Positions 46,579-54,938 of a DNA stretch of 64,000 nt are shown here, piece by piece. Origin of the DNA: Marinomonas algarum (lineage in GTDB: Bacteria > Pseudomonadota > Gammaproteobacteria > Pseudomonadales > Marinomonadaceae); the NCBI RefSeq assembly GCF_020532605.1, contig NZ_JAJATW010000016.1, forward strand, positions 1-64,000, in the 5' to 3' direction. Position numbers and translations under genes: made by a program. The notes below the pieces were generated by a model. That model was not told the DNA's origin, did not search any database, and saw nothing but the letters and a program-made list of their open reading frames with translations. Within the stretch, counting starts at the first letter, position 1. Each line of letters starts with the position of its first letter.

Positions 46579-47568
46579 ATGAGAGTTGCCGTATTTTCTT
46601 GCAAACCTTACGACAAAAGAACACTGTCAGACTGCGCACACGGGACCTCTCTTAGCCTGTCGTTTTTTGAAAGTCGCCTCAGTATGGAGACGGTCAAACT
46701 AGTACAAGATTTTGATGCCGTCTCTTGCTTTGTGAACGATGACATCAATGCCGATGTGATCGCTTCCCTGAAGCAACAGGGCGTGCATGTCATCGCCTTA
46801 CGTTGCACCGGGTTTAACAACGTCGATTTACAAGCCGCAAAGGATCAAGACGTTCAGGTGTTTCATGTGCCTGACTACAGTCCAACATCAGTGGCAGAGC
46901 ACGCCGTGGCGTTGATCATGACGTTAAATCGCAAAACCCATCGAGCCTACCACAGAGTCAAAGAAGGCAACTTTGCGTTAGAAGGTTTAATGGGCTTTAA
47001 TTTAGAAGGAAAAACGGTTGGCTGTGTTGGTACAGGACGCATTGGTGCCGCATTTTGTCGCATCATGAAAGGCTTTGGTTGCCATGTTTATTGTTACGAC
47101 CTCTACCCGTCGGAAGCCTTAATAGAGCTAGGCTGTGAGTACGTTTCCCTGGAAGACCTGTATGAGAAAAGCGACATTATCAGCCTGCATTGTCCATTGA
47201 ACCAATCTACCCATCACCTTATTAACCAACAGACTCTCGCCAAAATGAAAGACGGCGTGATGATCATCAACACCAGTCGTGGTGCGTTGGTTCACGCGCA
47301 AGAAGCTATAGATGCCTTGTACACAGGTAAAATTGGCTTTCTAGGGCTGGATGTCTATGAACAAGAAAACGAAATATTCTTTGAAGACATGTCGTCTCAT
47401 ATCATCCAAGACAGCGTGTTTCAATTGATGCTGACCTTCCCCAACGTGGTTGTCACGGGTCACCAAGGCTATTTTACCCACGAAGCACTGAGCCACATCG
47501 CGGCAACCACCGTAGATAACTTACTGCATTATCGTACTAAAGAAAGCCAATCGAGACGATTGGCTTGA
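46579..47568 (+). CDS. ldhA: D-lactate dehydrogenase (fermentative, NAD-dependent)
   Basis: Reduces pyruvate to D-lactate with NADH. The length of 329 equals E. coli LdhA. The NAD site VGTGRIGAAF (150-159) and catalytic residues R234 (NTSRGALV), E263 (DVYEQENEIFFED) and H295 (VVTGHQGYFT) are all present. The typical EIFFEDMSSHIIQDSVFQLM insertion supports LdhA over other 2-hydroxyacid dehydrogenases. The gene stands alone, divergent from the hybrid kinase across 214 nt. A perfect hairpin overlaps the stop codon. Confidence 0.95.
   Translation: MRVAVFSCKPYDKRTLSDCAHGTSLSLSFFESRLSMETVKLVQDFDAVSCFVNDDINADVIASLKQQGVHVIALRCTGFNNVDLQAAKDQDVQVFHVPDYSPTSVAEHAVALIMTLNRKTHRAYHRVKEGNFALEGLMGFNLEGKTVGCVGTGRIGAAFCRIMKGFGCHVYCYDLYPSEALIELGCEYVSLEDLYEKSDIISLHCPLNQSTHHLINQQTLAKMKDGVMIINTSRGALVHAQEAIDALYTGKIGFLGLDVYEQENEIFFEDMSSHIIQDSVFQLMLTFPNVVVTGHQGYFTHEALSHIAATTVDNLLHYRTKESQSRRLA
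47544..47566 (+). repeat. Perfect hairpin covering the end of ldhA
   Basis: AAGCCAATCG and CGATTGGCTT form a 10-bp stem around AGA, within the last codons (KESQSRRLA) of ldhA. No T-run follows, so it is more likely an mRNA-stability or weak terminator element than a classical terminator. Confidence 0.5.
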
Positions 47569-47675
47569 TGTAAATTAGGAGTACCTCTGCTATGACGACA
47601 TCTGGTCACACTCCACAATTTGTCATGTAACTACGGTATGATAGCCCCATCTTTATTAGCCATTTGGAGCCGATC

Positions 47676-48587
47676 ATGAATTTTGATAGCGTTAATCTCG
47701 ACTCTACAACAGATATTTTCACTCTCGATAAACCCTCACAAGACACCTTAATCCATATCGTTCGTACTGCGGGTCAAACCATTGTCATGCCACAGTTTCG
47801 CCAGTTGAGTGCTTGTGATGTGGAAACGAAAAGCAGCTTAACCGATTTAGTCACTGTGGCCGATAAAGCCAGCGAGGCTTATATTACCCAAGCTATCTTA
47901 GCGGCGTTTCCGGACTGGGACGTGGTGGGGGAAGAAGCCGTTGCGGATGACCCAAGTACCACCGACAGCATAGCCACCGCCGATACCTGTGTGATTATTG
48001 ATCCCATCGACGGCACTTGGAATTATGCCCACGGTTTGTCTGAATTCGGCATTATTCTGGCTGTTGTCAAAAAAGGCGTTACCTGTTTTGGGCTATTATA
48101 TGATCCGGTCAACGACGATTGGGTTTATGCCAACAAGGGCGAAGGGAGTTTTTTCCAACGCACAGCCATGGACGAAAAAGGTAAAATGCAAGCACCTCGC
48201 CATGCTCCATTACCGCTAAAAATGCCAGACAACGCTGAATGCGATCTGACCAAGCTGATGGCAATTATGTCGGTAAGCTCTTACAAAGGACAAAGAAAAC
48301 AAGATTTTGCATTAAAAGCCACCTCGTTTGTACGAGTTAACAATTTGCCGTCTTGCCCTGCTTATCGTCAAATTGCTCAAGGCCATTTTCACTTCAGCCT
48401 AACCTACAAAATGCTCCCTTGGGATCATGCGGCTGGCGTCTTGGTTCACACTGAAGCTGGCGGCATCTGTCGTTTATTGGATGGCAGTGAATACGCGCCA
48501 TACAAGCTAGATGGCGAAATGCTCGCCGCGCAATCTGAAGCGCAATGGCAAGCATTATCGAATCACTTTAACCAAGCATGTATCTAA
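47676..48587 (+). CDS. Inositol monophosphatase family protein
   Basis: Mg2+-dependent phosphatase of the IMPase/FBPase/CysQ superfamily, 303 residues from the ATG at 47676 (GGAG six nt upstream; the TTG at 47664 is in the SD and rejected). Metal and catalytic residues: E86/E87 in VVGEEAV, D109, I110 and D112 in IIDPIDGTWNYAHG, and the C-terminal LPWDHAAGVLVHTEAGG. The substrate could be inositol phosphate, histidinol phosphate or a nucleotide; it cannot be told by eye. It follows ldhA by 107 nt and is convergent with the SPOR lipoprotein gene. Confidence 0.9.
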   Translation: MNFDSVNLDSTTDIFTLDKPSQDTLIHIVRTAGQTIVMPQFRQLSACDVETKSSLTDLVTVADKASEAYITQAILAAFPDWDVVGEEAVADDPSTTDSIATADTCVIIDPIDGTWNYAHGLSEFGIILAVVKKGVTCFGLLYDPVNDDWVYANKGEGSFFQRTAMDEKGKMQAPRHAPLPLKMPDNAECDLTKLMAIMSVSSYKGQRKQDFALKATSFVRVNNLPSCPAYRQIAQGHFHFSLTYKMLPWDHAAGVLVHTEAGGICRLLDGSEYAPYKLDGEMLAAQSEAQWQALSNHFNQACI

Positions 48588-48645
48588 ATGTTGGTTTAAA
48601 ACATCGTCGTTTGTAACAAGTAACTATAGGAATGTACCACGGACA

Positions 48646-49296
48646 TTACAGATCATCGCCATTGTAATTTGTCACTAAACAATCTTTGCCTTTGTTTTTT
48701 AGCATTTGACAGAAATCATTACCGTAAGATTTACTGACAAAAGGACCCACTTTAAGTTGATACATGGTTCGACCGTTCACCTGCTTCTGATTCACTCGTG
48801 GCTGCAAGCCATCAAAAGAAGTTGGATAGTCCGATTGCACAATACGCCAGCCACGAGCCGCTTCATCTCGATTAATATAAGAAGCTAACTGAACACCGTA
48901 TTGCCGCGCTGGCGTGGAGGGTTGCGATGCCTCTTGACCATACTCGGGCGATGGCGTCGCAATCACTGGAGGCGCTTCATAGACAGGAGGCGTGGTAGCC
49001 ACAGGGGCTTCAGGCGCCGCCATCACGGCAGGTGCCACTGCCAAAGGGGTAACACTGTCGTCTGCAACATCACGTGGCGCACTCAAAGGCTGATTTTGTT
49101 TCAGAGCAGCCACTTCCGCTTCTAACTCATCAATACGCTCAAGCTGGGACTGAACCGTTTCCCACTGCTGATCATGGGCGCGTACCTTATCTTGTAAATC
49201 CCCGTAGGTCATAAAGGTGTTTTTTTCGTCCGTCAATGAACAAGCTCCCAAAGACAACCCCGCCATCATCACAACTAGGCTTTTTGACACTTTCAT
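48646..49296 (-). CDS. SPOR domain lipoprotein
   Basis: A 216-residue lipoprotein: signal peptide with lipobox LGAC (Cys19), a coiled-coil stretch (about 35-70, HDQQWETVQSQLERIDELEAE without gaps), a Pro/Ala/Val-rich linker (about 75-130), and a C-terminal SPOR domain (about 135-216, YGVQLASYINRDEAARGWRI ... YQLKVGPFVSKSYGNDFCQMLK). SPOR domains bind denuded glycan strands of peptidoglycan at division sites. The ATG at 49296 is chosen over 49314 because the signal peptide begins there and GGGGA precedes it. No division gene is adjacent. Confidence 0.9.
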   Translation of the reverse strand: MKVSKSLVVMMAGLSLGACSLTDEKNTFMTYGDLQDKVRAHDQQWETVQSQLERIDELEAEVAALKQNQPLSAPRDVADDSVTPLAVAPAVMAAPEAPVATTPPVYEAPPVIATPSPEYGQEASQPSTPARQYGVQLASYINRDEAARGWRIVQSDYPTSFDGLQPRVNQKQVNGRTMYQLKVGPFVSKSYGNDFCQMLKNKGKDCLVTNYNGDDL

Positions 49297-49358
49297 TTTG
49301 TATTCCCCAAGCATTTCATCAAATTGTATTCATTTCATTTACCGCACCTTAAATAAGA

Positions 49359-49790
49359 TCAGGATGCCAACAACCAATGTTGCCCCCATAAAACTAAGGC
49401 ATAACGCGCCGCTTTACCAATAAAAATCAACGGCAAAACTTGCCACATTGGGCTTCGCAGCACGCCAGACACCAGAGCAATACCATCTCCTACCACCGGA
49501 AGCCAAGTAAATAGCAGGCTCCACACGCCGTAGCGATTAAAATACACCGCTATTTTCTCTCGCATGACGGGGGTGACAGGAAACCACTTCTTGTCCTGAT
49601 AATGCAGCAAATACCCGCCTAACAACCAATTTGTCATACCACCAAGGGTATTGCCAACGCTCGCCAGACCCCATAGCCAAATAAGTGAAGCGGCCTCGTT
49701 GTGGGCGTAATACAACAACAGCCCTTCAGAGCCGAAAGGCAAAATGGTCGCTGACAGAAAGGACACAACAAAAACAAAAAAATAATCCAT
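49359..49790 (-). CDS. YqaA family (DedA/VTT-like) membrane protein
   Basis: A 143-residue polytopic inner-membrane protein. Family marks: SFLSATILPFGSEGLLLYY, ASVGNTLGGMTNWLLGGYL, VYFNRYGVWSLLFTWLPVVGDGIALVSGVLR (split over two helices), and FIGKAARYALVL. This matches E. coli YqaA (142 residues) and the broader VTT/SNARE-associated family, implicated in membrane-lipid or small-molecule transport. Either ATG (49811 or 49790) is possible; the latter gives the family length, but neither has a strong SD. It is 62 nt upstream of the SPOR gene on the same strand. Confidence 0.85.
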   Translation of the reverse strand: MDYFFVFVVSFLSATILPFGSEGLLLYYAHNEAASLIWLWGLASVGNTLGGMTNWLLGGYLLHYQDKKWFPVTPVMREKIAVYFNRYGVWSLLFTWLPVVGDGIALVSGVLRSPMWQVLPLIFIGKAARYALVLWGQHWLLAS

Positions 49791-49964
49791 ACAACTAACC
49801 AGCAAAACCATGACCTAACGCAAAGATGTTGACTAGGCAGACTGGCAAAAAACACCTATCCTAAAAAATTGTCCAAAAAATCGTAAAATATCGCCCCTCC
49901 TCATTTTAACCAATTTGTCGAGACAAGATGTCAGTACCGCCAAATACCATTATACGGAGCAGGT

Positions 49965-51593
49965 ATGCTTAACCGCATCAACAACATAAAAATTCGCTAC
50001 AAACTATGGGCGATCATTGGTCTCATGTCCATGGGCACAGCCGCCCTTATCTTGGTGTCGTTAAGCTCTCTCTTCTTCAGTCATATTGAGGCACGAAAAG
50101 ATCGCACTCAAGACATCTTAAACATCGCACAATCGGTTATTGCCCCCATTTACGAACAACAACAATCCGGTGTACTCAGTAAGGCGCAAGCAAAACAACA
50201 GGCAATCTCTCTGCTGTCTTCTTTTGATTATGGCAACCGCCAAAGCCTTTGGCTAATAGATCAGCAAAACAGTACGCTACTCAGCGCCCCTGACTCATAC
50301 TCTGGACAACGCCCTCCTTCGTCTCTTAGCGACGCTTTACATGCAAATAAAACCGCCACAACCTCCTCTTACACCGCCATTACTTTTGAGTACGTGAGCA
50401 GCAATCCTCAAGAAGAAGCCAACCCATCTCGTCGCATGATTGCCAGTGTGTCTACGTTTGCACCCTGGCAAGTTACTATTGTCGCTACGGCCTCCATGGA
50501 TGCGGTCATGCAGTTCTTTTTGAGCGCTTTAGTGGATTACGCAGTGTTGGTCGGTCTATTGACTCTATTCGTGGGGGGAACGGCGCTTTTCATTATTCAC
50601 CTTGTCACCAGCCGCGTCACTTCCCTTTGCCAAACCATGACCTCAGTAAAAGACTCGGGTGACCTCACTCAGCGGGTTGATTTCAGAGGTCATGATGAAA
50701 TGGGCGAAATGGCGCAGGCTTTTAACGGCATGATGGACGACTTTCGTACTATTGTAAGCAAGGTTGGCGAAACCAGTGAGCAACTCGATCACATTGTTCA
50801 TCAGACTAATCAATCCACTCACAAAACCGTGGTGGGTGTTGAAGAACAACTGACCAACGCCACCCAAGCGACCGCTTTAATGCAACAAGTCATGGACTCT
50901 GTGGAGAATACGTTATCTGTAGCAGATCAAGCTAACTCTACGACGTTAGGACTGGCGCAATACTCTAAAGACGGTTTGGATATGATGAATCAAGCCAACC
51001 AAGAAAGCCATCAGCTCTCCGTTGACGTTGTCCATGCTGAACAACAAATTCAAGCGTTGCGTCACGATGTCAGTCATATCAACGAACGCTTAGGCATCAT
51101 CAGTGAAGTGGCAGATCAAACGAATCTGCTCGCCCTAAACGCTGCTATAGAAGCCGCAAGAGCCGGTGAGCAAGGCCGTGGCTTTGCCGTCGTGGCCGAT
51201 GAAGTGAGACAGTTGGCACAACGTTCACAACTGGCTGCCACAGAAATTGGCGGATTAATCGATCAACTGACTCAGCAAACACTCACGACGGTGAATGTCA
51301 TGGAGTCTGCTCGCCATACCGCTCAACAAGGCGCTGAGCAAACCAAGCAAGCCGGACACGCTTTTTCCGAGATAGCCAGTGGGGTGCAATCGATCTCTCA
51401 CCTCAACGGCGACATTCGTGGAGCCGCTGAGCATCAATTTACGTCTTCTAAAACCGTTAATAACACGCTGGCAGACATCGCAAGAATTTGCGAAGAAAAC
51501 AACCACAACTCTACTGACATAAAAACATCGGTGGATAATTTACAGACTTGCGCCAGCCAGTTACGCCAATTAGTGCACTCATTCAGCACTTAA
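49965..51593 (+). CDS. Methyl-accepting chemotaxis protein with periplasmic Cache domain
   Basis: A 542-residue chemoreceptor. TM1 (about 12-38), a periplasmic single-Cache domain (about 40-180, with [24 protein letters not shown] typical of sCache_2), TM2 (about 186-212), HAMP (about 212-264, [20 protein letters not shown]), and the signalling domain with the hairpin tip [21 protein letters not shown] and [13 protein letters not shown] (about 380-415). No C-terminal CheR-docking pentapeptide is present. sCache_2 receptors often sense small organic acids; the ligand here is unknown. GGAG 5 nt before the ATG confirms the start. No che genes are nearby. Confidence 0.94.
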   Translation: MLNRINNIKIRYKLWAIIGLMSMGTAALILVSLSSLFFSHIEARKDRTQDILNIAQSVIAPIYEQQQSGVLSKAQAKQQAISLLSSFDYGNRQSLWLIDQQNSTLLSAPDSYSGQRPPSSLSDALHANKTATTSSYTAITFEYVSSNPQEEANPSRRMIASVSTFAPWQVTIVATASMDAVMQFFLSALVDYAVLVGLLTLFVGGTALFIIHLVTSRVTSLCQTMTSVKDSGDLTQRVDFRGHDEMGEMAQAFNGMMDDFRTIVSKVGETSEQLDHIVHQTNQSTHKTVVGVEEQLTNATQATALMQQVMDSVENTLSVADQANSTTLGLAQYSKDGLDMMNQANQESHQLSVDVVHAEQQIQALRHDVSHINERLGIISEVADQTNLLALNAAIEAARAGEQGRGFAVVADEVRQLAQRSQLAATEIGGLIDQLTQQTLTTVNVMESARHTAQQGAEQTKQAGHAFSEIASGVQSISHLNGDIRGAAEHQFTSSKTVNNTLADIARICEENNHNSTDIKTSVDNLQTCASQLRQLVHSFST

Positions 51594-51667
51594 CGCACAA
51601 GCATCGGGCACAATAAAACCTCTTTTAGAGTGGATAACAAGAAAAGCCATCTTTTCTCCTGAACTGC

Positions 51668-51697
51668 TTGGAGACCGCACCCCTGTTTGGGTATAGT
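51668..51697 (+). promoter_or_regulatory. Candidate promoter of the glycogen cluster
   Basis: TTGGAG (51668-51673) and TATAGT (51692-51697) are separated by 18 nt, about 65 nt before the first gene of the cluster. It is a moderate sigma-70 match. Confidence 0.4.
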
Positions 51698-51768
51698 GAC
51701 TTGTAACTTCATTTACCGTGCAGTGAAACATCACGGCCCACACAGTAGCGTTTTATAAAGGATCGAAC

Positions 51769-54700
51769 ATGGCGTCTGATACCCAAGATAAGCTAGATTC
51801 TCTTTATCAACATATCCAAGCGGTGATTTTATCACGCCAACATCCGGTCACAGGGCTTTTCCCAGCCAGCACCAGCATCAATAATCACGGCAACTACACC
51901 GATGCTTGGGTACGCGATAACGTCTACAGCATTCAAGCCGTTTGGGCACTTTACCTCGCCTACAAACGCGCCTCTAATCCACAAAAGCGCGCCCATGAAC
52001 TTGAATTTGCCTGTGTGAAAATGATGCGCGGTTTGCTGTTCGCCATGATGCGTCAGTCTCATAAAGTCGAAAAATTCAAACATAGCCTAGACCCCAAAGA
52101 CGCGTTACATGCCAAATACGATACGAAGACTGGGCTAGAAGCCGTCGCCGATGATGCCTGGGGGCACTTACAAATTGACGCCACCAGCTTTTATTTACTG
52201 ATGCTGGCACAAATGACCAAGGCCGGGAGCAAAATCATCTTCTCACGGGAAGAGTTTAATTTTGTGCAAAACCTAATCTACTACATATCACGCACCTACC
52301 GAACTCCTGATTATGGAATTTGGGAGCGTGGCAACAAGGTGAATAATGGTAAGGCTGAGATCAACGCCAGTTCCGTTGGCATGGCAAAAGCCGCCATGGA
52401 AGCCATGGATGGACTAAACCTATTCGGCAACAACGGGCCAGAATGGGCCGTGGTACATTCCTTTGCTGACGCCGTTGCCCGCGCAGGCTCGGTACTGCAA
52501 TCCTTGCTGCCCAAAGAATCCCGCTCCAAAGAAGTCGACAGCGCTATCTTGAGCATCATTGGTTTTCCCGCTTTTGCTGTGAACGATGAGCACCTTGCAC
52601 GCCGTACCCGCAAAGAAATTCTCAGCAAACTGGGCGGCGAATACGGCTGTAAACGCTTTTTACTGGATGGCCATCAATCCGAATTAGAAGACCAAAGCCG
52701 TATTTATTACGAGTACAGCGAACTGATTAATTTTGAACACATCGAGTCTGAATGGCCATTATTCTTTACCTACTTATACATTGATCGTCTTTTTGCCCGA
52801 GATTGGGAAAGCGCCAACTTTTATCGTCATAAGCTCGAATCTCTGATGGTTGAAAAAGACGGACAAATGCTATTACCCGAGCTGTATTACGTTCCCCAAG
52901 AAAACATTCTGGCGGAAAAAGAAAACCCTGGCTCACAAAAACGGCTTCCAAACGACAACCTCCCCCTAGTGTGGGCACAAAGTCTGTTTCTTGTCGGCAA
53001 AATGCTGGATGAAGAATTGATCACCACGACGGACCTTGACCCTCTTGGCTTGCATCGTATCCAATATCGCCCAAACAAAGTCACCACCTCTATGGTGATC
53101 TTGGCGCAAAACGATAAGGTCAAACAGAAACTCATCCATGCTGGTTGCCTTTGTCAGACGCTCGATGAAATCGCCCCAATAAAAGCCATCAGTGCGGATC
53201 AACTCGTCGACACCTACCGTCATCTTGGCGCGTCAGAAACACTGGGGCTGTCGGGTCGTCCCAACCGTGCTCTTAATAGCTTGGCGACGTCACAAGCGTT
53301 CAGCATCAATGACGAAAGCTATTTGTGTTTGTCTTGGATTCAAAATGGCGGCAAAGATTATCGAAAAATAGATCCCACCTTGTTTCAAGCGCATATTCGC
53401 AATGAACTCAAAATCATTGCAGACCATTGGTATTATCAAGCCAATGCAGTGTTTACCCTACTCATCGACGATGCCATGAGTGAGATGAAAGGGAGCGAGG
53501 CGCTGTTTGAATTCATCCGTTTGCTGCAAAAACGCGAGCATGAGGCGTTTCGTGTCATCCCTCAATCGGCGAAGAATGCCTTTAAGTCTGGCAACCGACG
53601 TTCGATTGATATCAACACATTCCAACAGCAACCTTTAAGCCACACTTTGCTTTCTCAACATACTCCTTGGCCTTTATCTGATAAGCCTAAGCCTTACGAT
53701 TCAGCCACACTCAAAACAGACGCCACAGAGGTGTTACTGGCTCGCTTAAGCCAACAACCAGAATTAAATGAAGCGGTAGAATGTTTAATGGAACTGGGCG
53801 CCCGTCGCGCTTTAAACCATACCCTGCCAAACTTAGCGGCCAACGCCGAACCATCATCAACCACCACGGTGACCAAGGTGTTGCATAAGGTGTACTTACA
53901 AGCCTTGCTCAAAGAAGAATGGCGCTCTGCTCGATTGCTGTATTCGTTGATATTAAAACCGTCGACGGATCTGGCTACCTACATTGCTGACATCACCGTA
54001 CGTCAACGCCTGTTAGTGATTGGTGAAACGCCTGAAACAGAAACCGATATACGTTCGCCTTTGCATCAAGACGTGATTCTTGACGTACTGCGTCAGGCCT
54101 CGTCTTACCCCTTGGCGTTGGTTCTTTGCCATGAACTCATTGCCATTGCAGGCACGCTGATTAAAGTCAATTCAGACTTTTTTGCAGGGGTTCGTACCAT
54201 ACGTATTCATAACTTGGCGGTACTGTGCGCGCGACAACTCGATCCGGACAGCACCGAAAGCGTCTTTGAAACCTTAGCCAAAGTAGCACCGAACACACTG
54301 TATGAAATGCTGAAAACAGTCCTGCAACAAAAGCACAGTGAATACGCCCATGTCGCCAGTAACCTGCGCTACCATCACACCACAGAAGCGCAAAGTACCA
54401 TCAAAGACGTGGATTGGTTTGACTGGCGAGCAGAGCAAGGCATGATCACCAAGTTGCCTGAGTCCATGTTGCTGCAACTCTGGGACAGCTTAAGCCATGG
54501 CACTCATATTGTGTTTGGCGATGCACAAAGCAATACGTCACTCGATTGCAAACGCGCCCTTAGCTCAATGACACCGGGGGAAGATACCTTTGCCTTACTG
54601 ATTGAATCATTAACCTCGGACATTCATCCAAGTTGGTACAAAAGCCTGATTTTTGAAGGCCTGTATGCGTTCATACAATTTTGCCAACAGCATAAACATT

Positions 54701-54912
54701 GCAAGTTTACCCAAGCCATTAATTTGCCCGTACTGGTCTCTCAAGCCGCACTGGATCATGCCAATCAATACCAAACAGAACATGACAAGGACACACCGGT
54801 GGAAGCGGTACTGGATGAATTCGCTCAGATTACACCGAACAAGGTCAATCAATATTTGCGTTGGGCCGTGAGCAAGTTTCACAGTCGTCAGCACCAACAC
54901 ATATCGAGTTAA
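51769..54912 (+). CDS. Phosphorylase kinase alpha/beta-like protein, GH15-like
   Basis: A 1047-residue protein resembling the regulatory alpha/beta subunits of eukaryotic phosphorylase kinase, whose N-terminal half is a glucoamylase (GH15)-like alpha/alpha barrel. Matches by eye: TGLFPAS and AWVRDNVYSIQAVWALYLAYK (28-65), AWGHLQIDATSFYLLMLAQM (130-149), YGIWERGNK (182-190), EINASSVGMAKAAMEAMDG (197-215), SEWPLFFTYLYID (326-338) and LPLVWAQSLFLVGKML (398-413). Glutamates E186 and E328 are candidate catalytic residues but are not proven. The C-terminal half (about 430-1047) resembles the helical PhK tail. No signal peptide is present, so it is cytoplasmic. It heads an operon with glgB and glgX. 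It may hydrolyse or bind alpha-glucan, or regulate glycogen turnover; no kinase gene is nearby. AAGGA before the ATG is a good SD. Confidence 0.85.
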   Translation: MASDTQDKLDSLYQHIQAVILSRQHPVTGLFPASTSINNHGNYTDAWVRDNVYSIQAVWALYLAYKRASNPQKRAHELEFACVKMMRGLLFAMMRQSHKVEKFKHSLDPKDALHAKYDTKTGLEAVADDAWGHLQIDATSFYLLMLAQMTKAGSKIIFSREEFNFVQNLIYYISRTYRTPDYGIWERGNKVNNGKAEINASSVGMAKAAMEAMDGLNLFGNNGPEWAVVHSFADAVARAGSVLQSLLPKESRSKEVDSAILSIIGFPAFAVNDEHLARRTRKEILSKLGGEYGCKRFLLDGHQSELEDQSRIYYEYSELINFEHIESEWPLFFTYLYIDRLFARDWESANFYRHKLESLMVEKDGQMLLPELYYVPQENILAEKENPGSQKRLPNDNLPLVWAQSLFLVGKMLDEELITTTDLDPLGLHRIQYRPNKVTTSMVILAQNDKVKQKLIHAGCLCQTLDEIAPIKAISADQLVDTYRHLGASETLGLSGRPNRALNSLATSQAFSINDESYLCLSWIQNGGKDYRKIDPTLFQAHIRNELKIIADHWYYQANAVFTLLIDDAMSEMKGSEALFEFIRLLQKREHEAFRVIPQSAKNAFKSGNRRSIDINTFQQQPLSHTLLSQHTPWPLSDKPKPYDSATLKTDATEVLLARLSQQPELNEAVECLMELGARRALNHTLPNLAANAEPSSTTTVTKVLHKVYLQALLKEEWRSARLLYSLILKPSTDLATYIADITVRQRLLVIGETPETETDIRSPLHQDVILDVLRQASSYPLALVLCHELIAIAGTLIKVNSDFFAGVRTIRIHNLAVLCARQLDPDSTESVFETLAKVAPNTLYEMLKTVLQQKHSEYAHVASNLRYHHTTEAQSTIKDVDWFDWRAEQGMITKLPESMLLQLWDSLSHGTHIVFGDAQSNTSLDCKRALSSMTPGEDTFALLIESLTSDIHPSWYKSLIFEGLYAFIQFCQQHKHCKFTQAINLPVLVSQAALDHANQYQTEHDKDTPVEAVLDEFAQITPNKVNQYLRWAVSKFHSRQHQHISS

Positions 54913-54938
54913 CAAGCTCACGCTTGCTGGAGAAGTGA

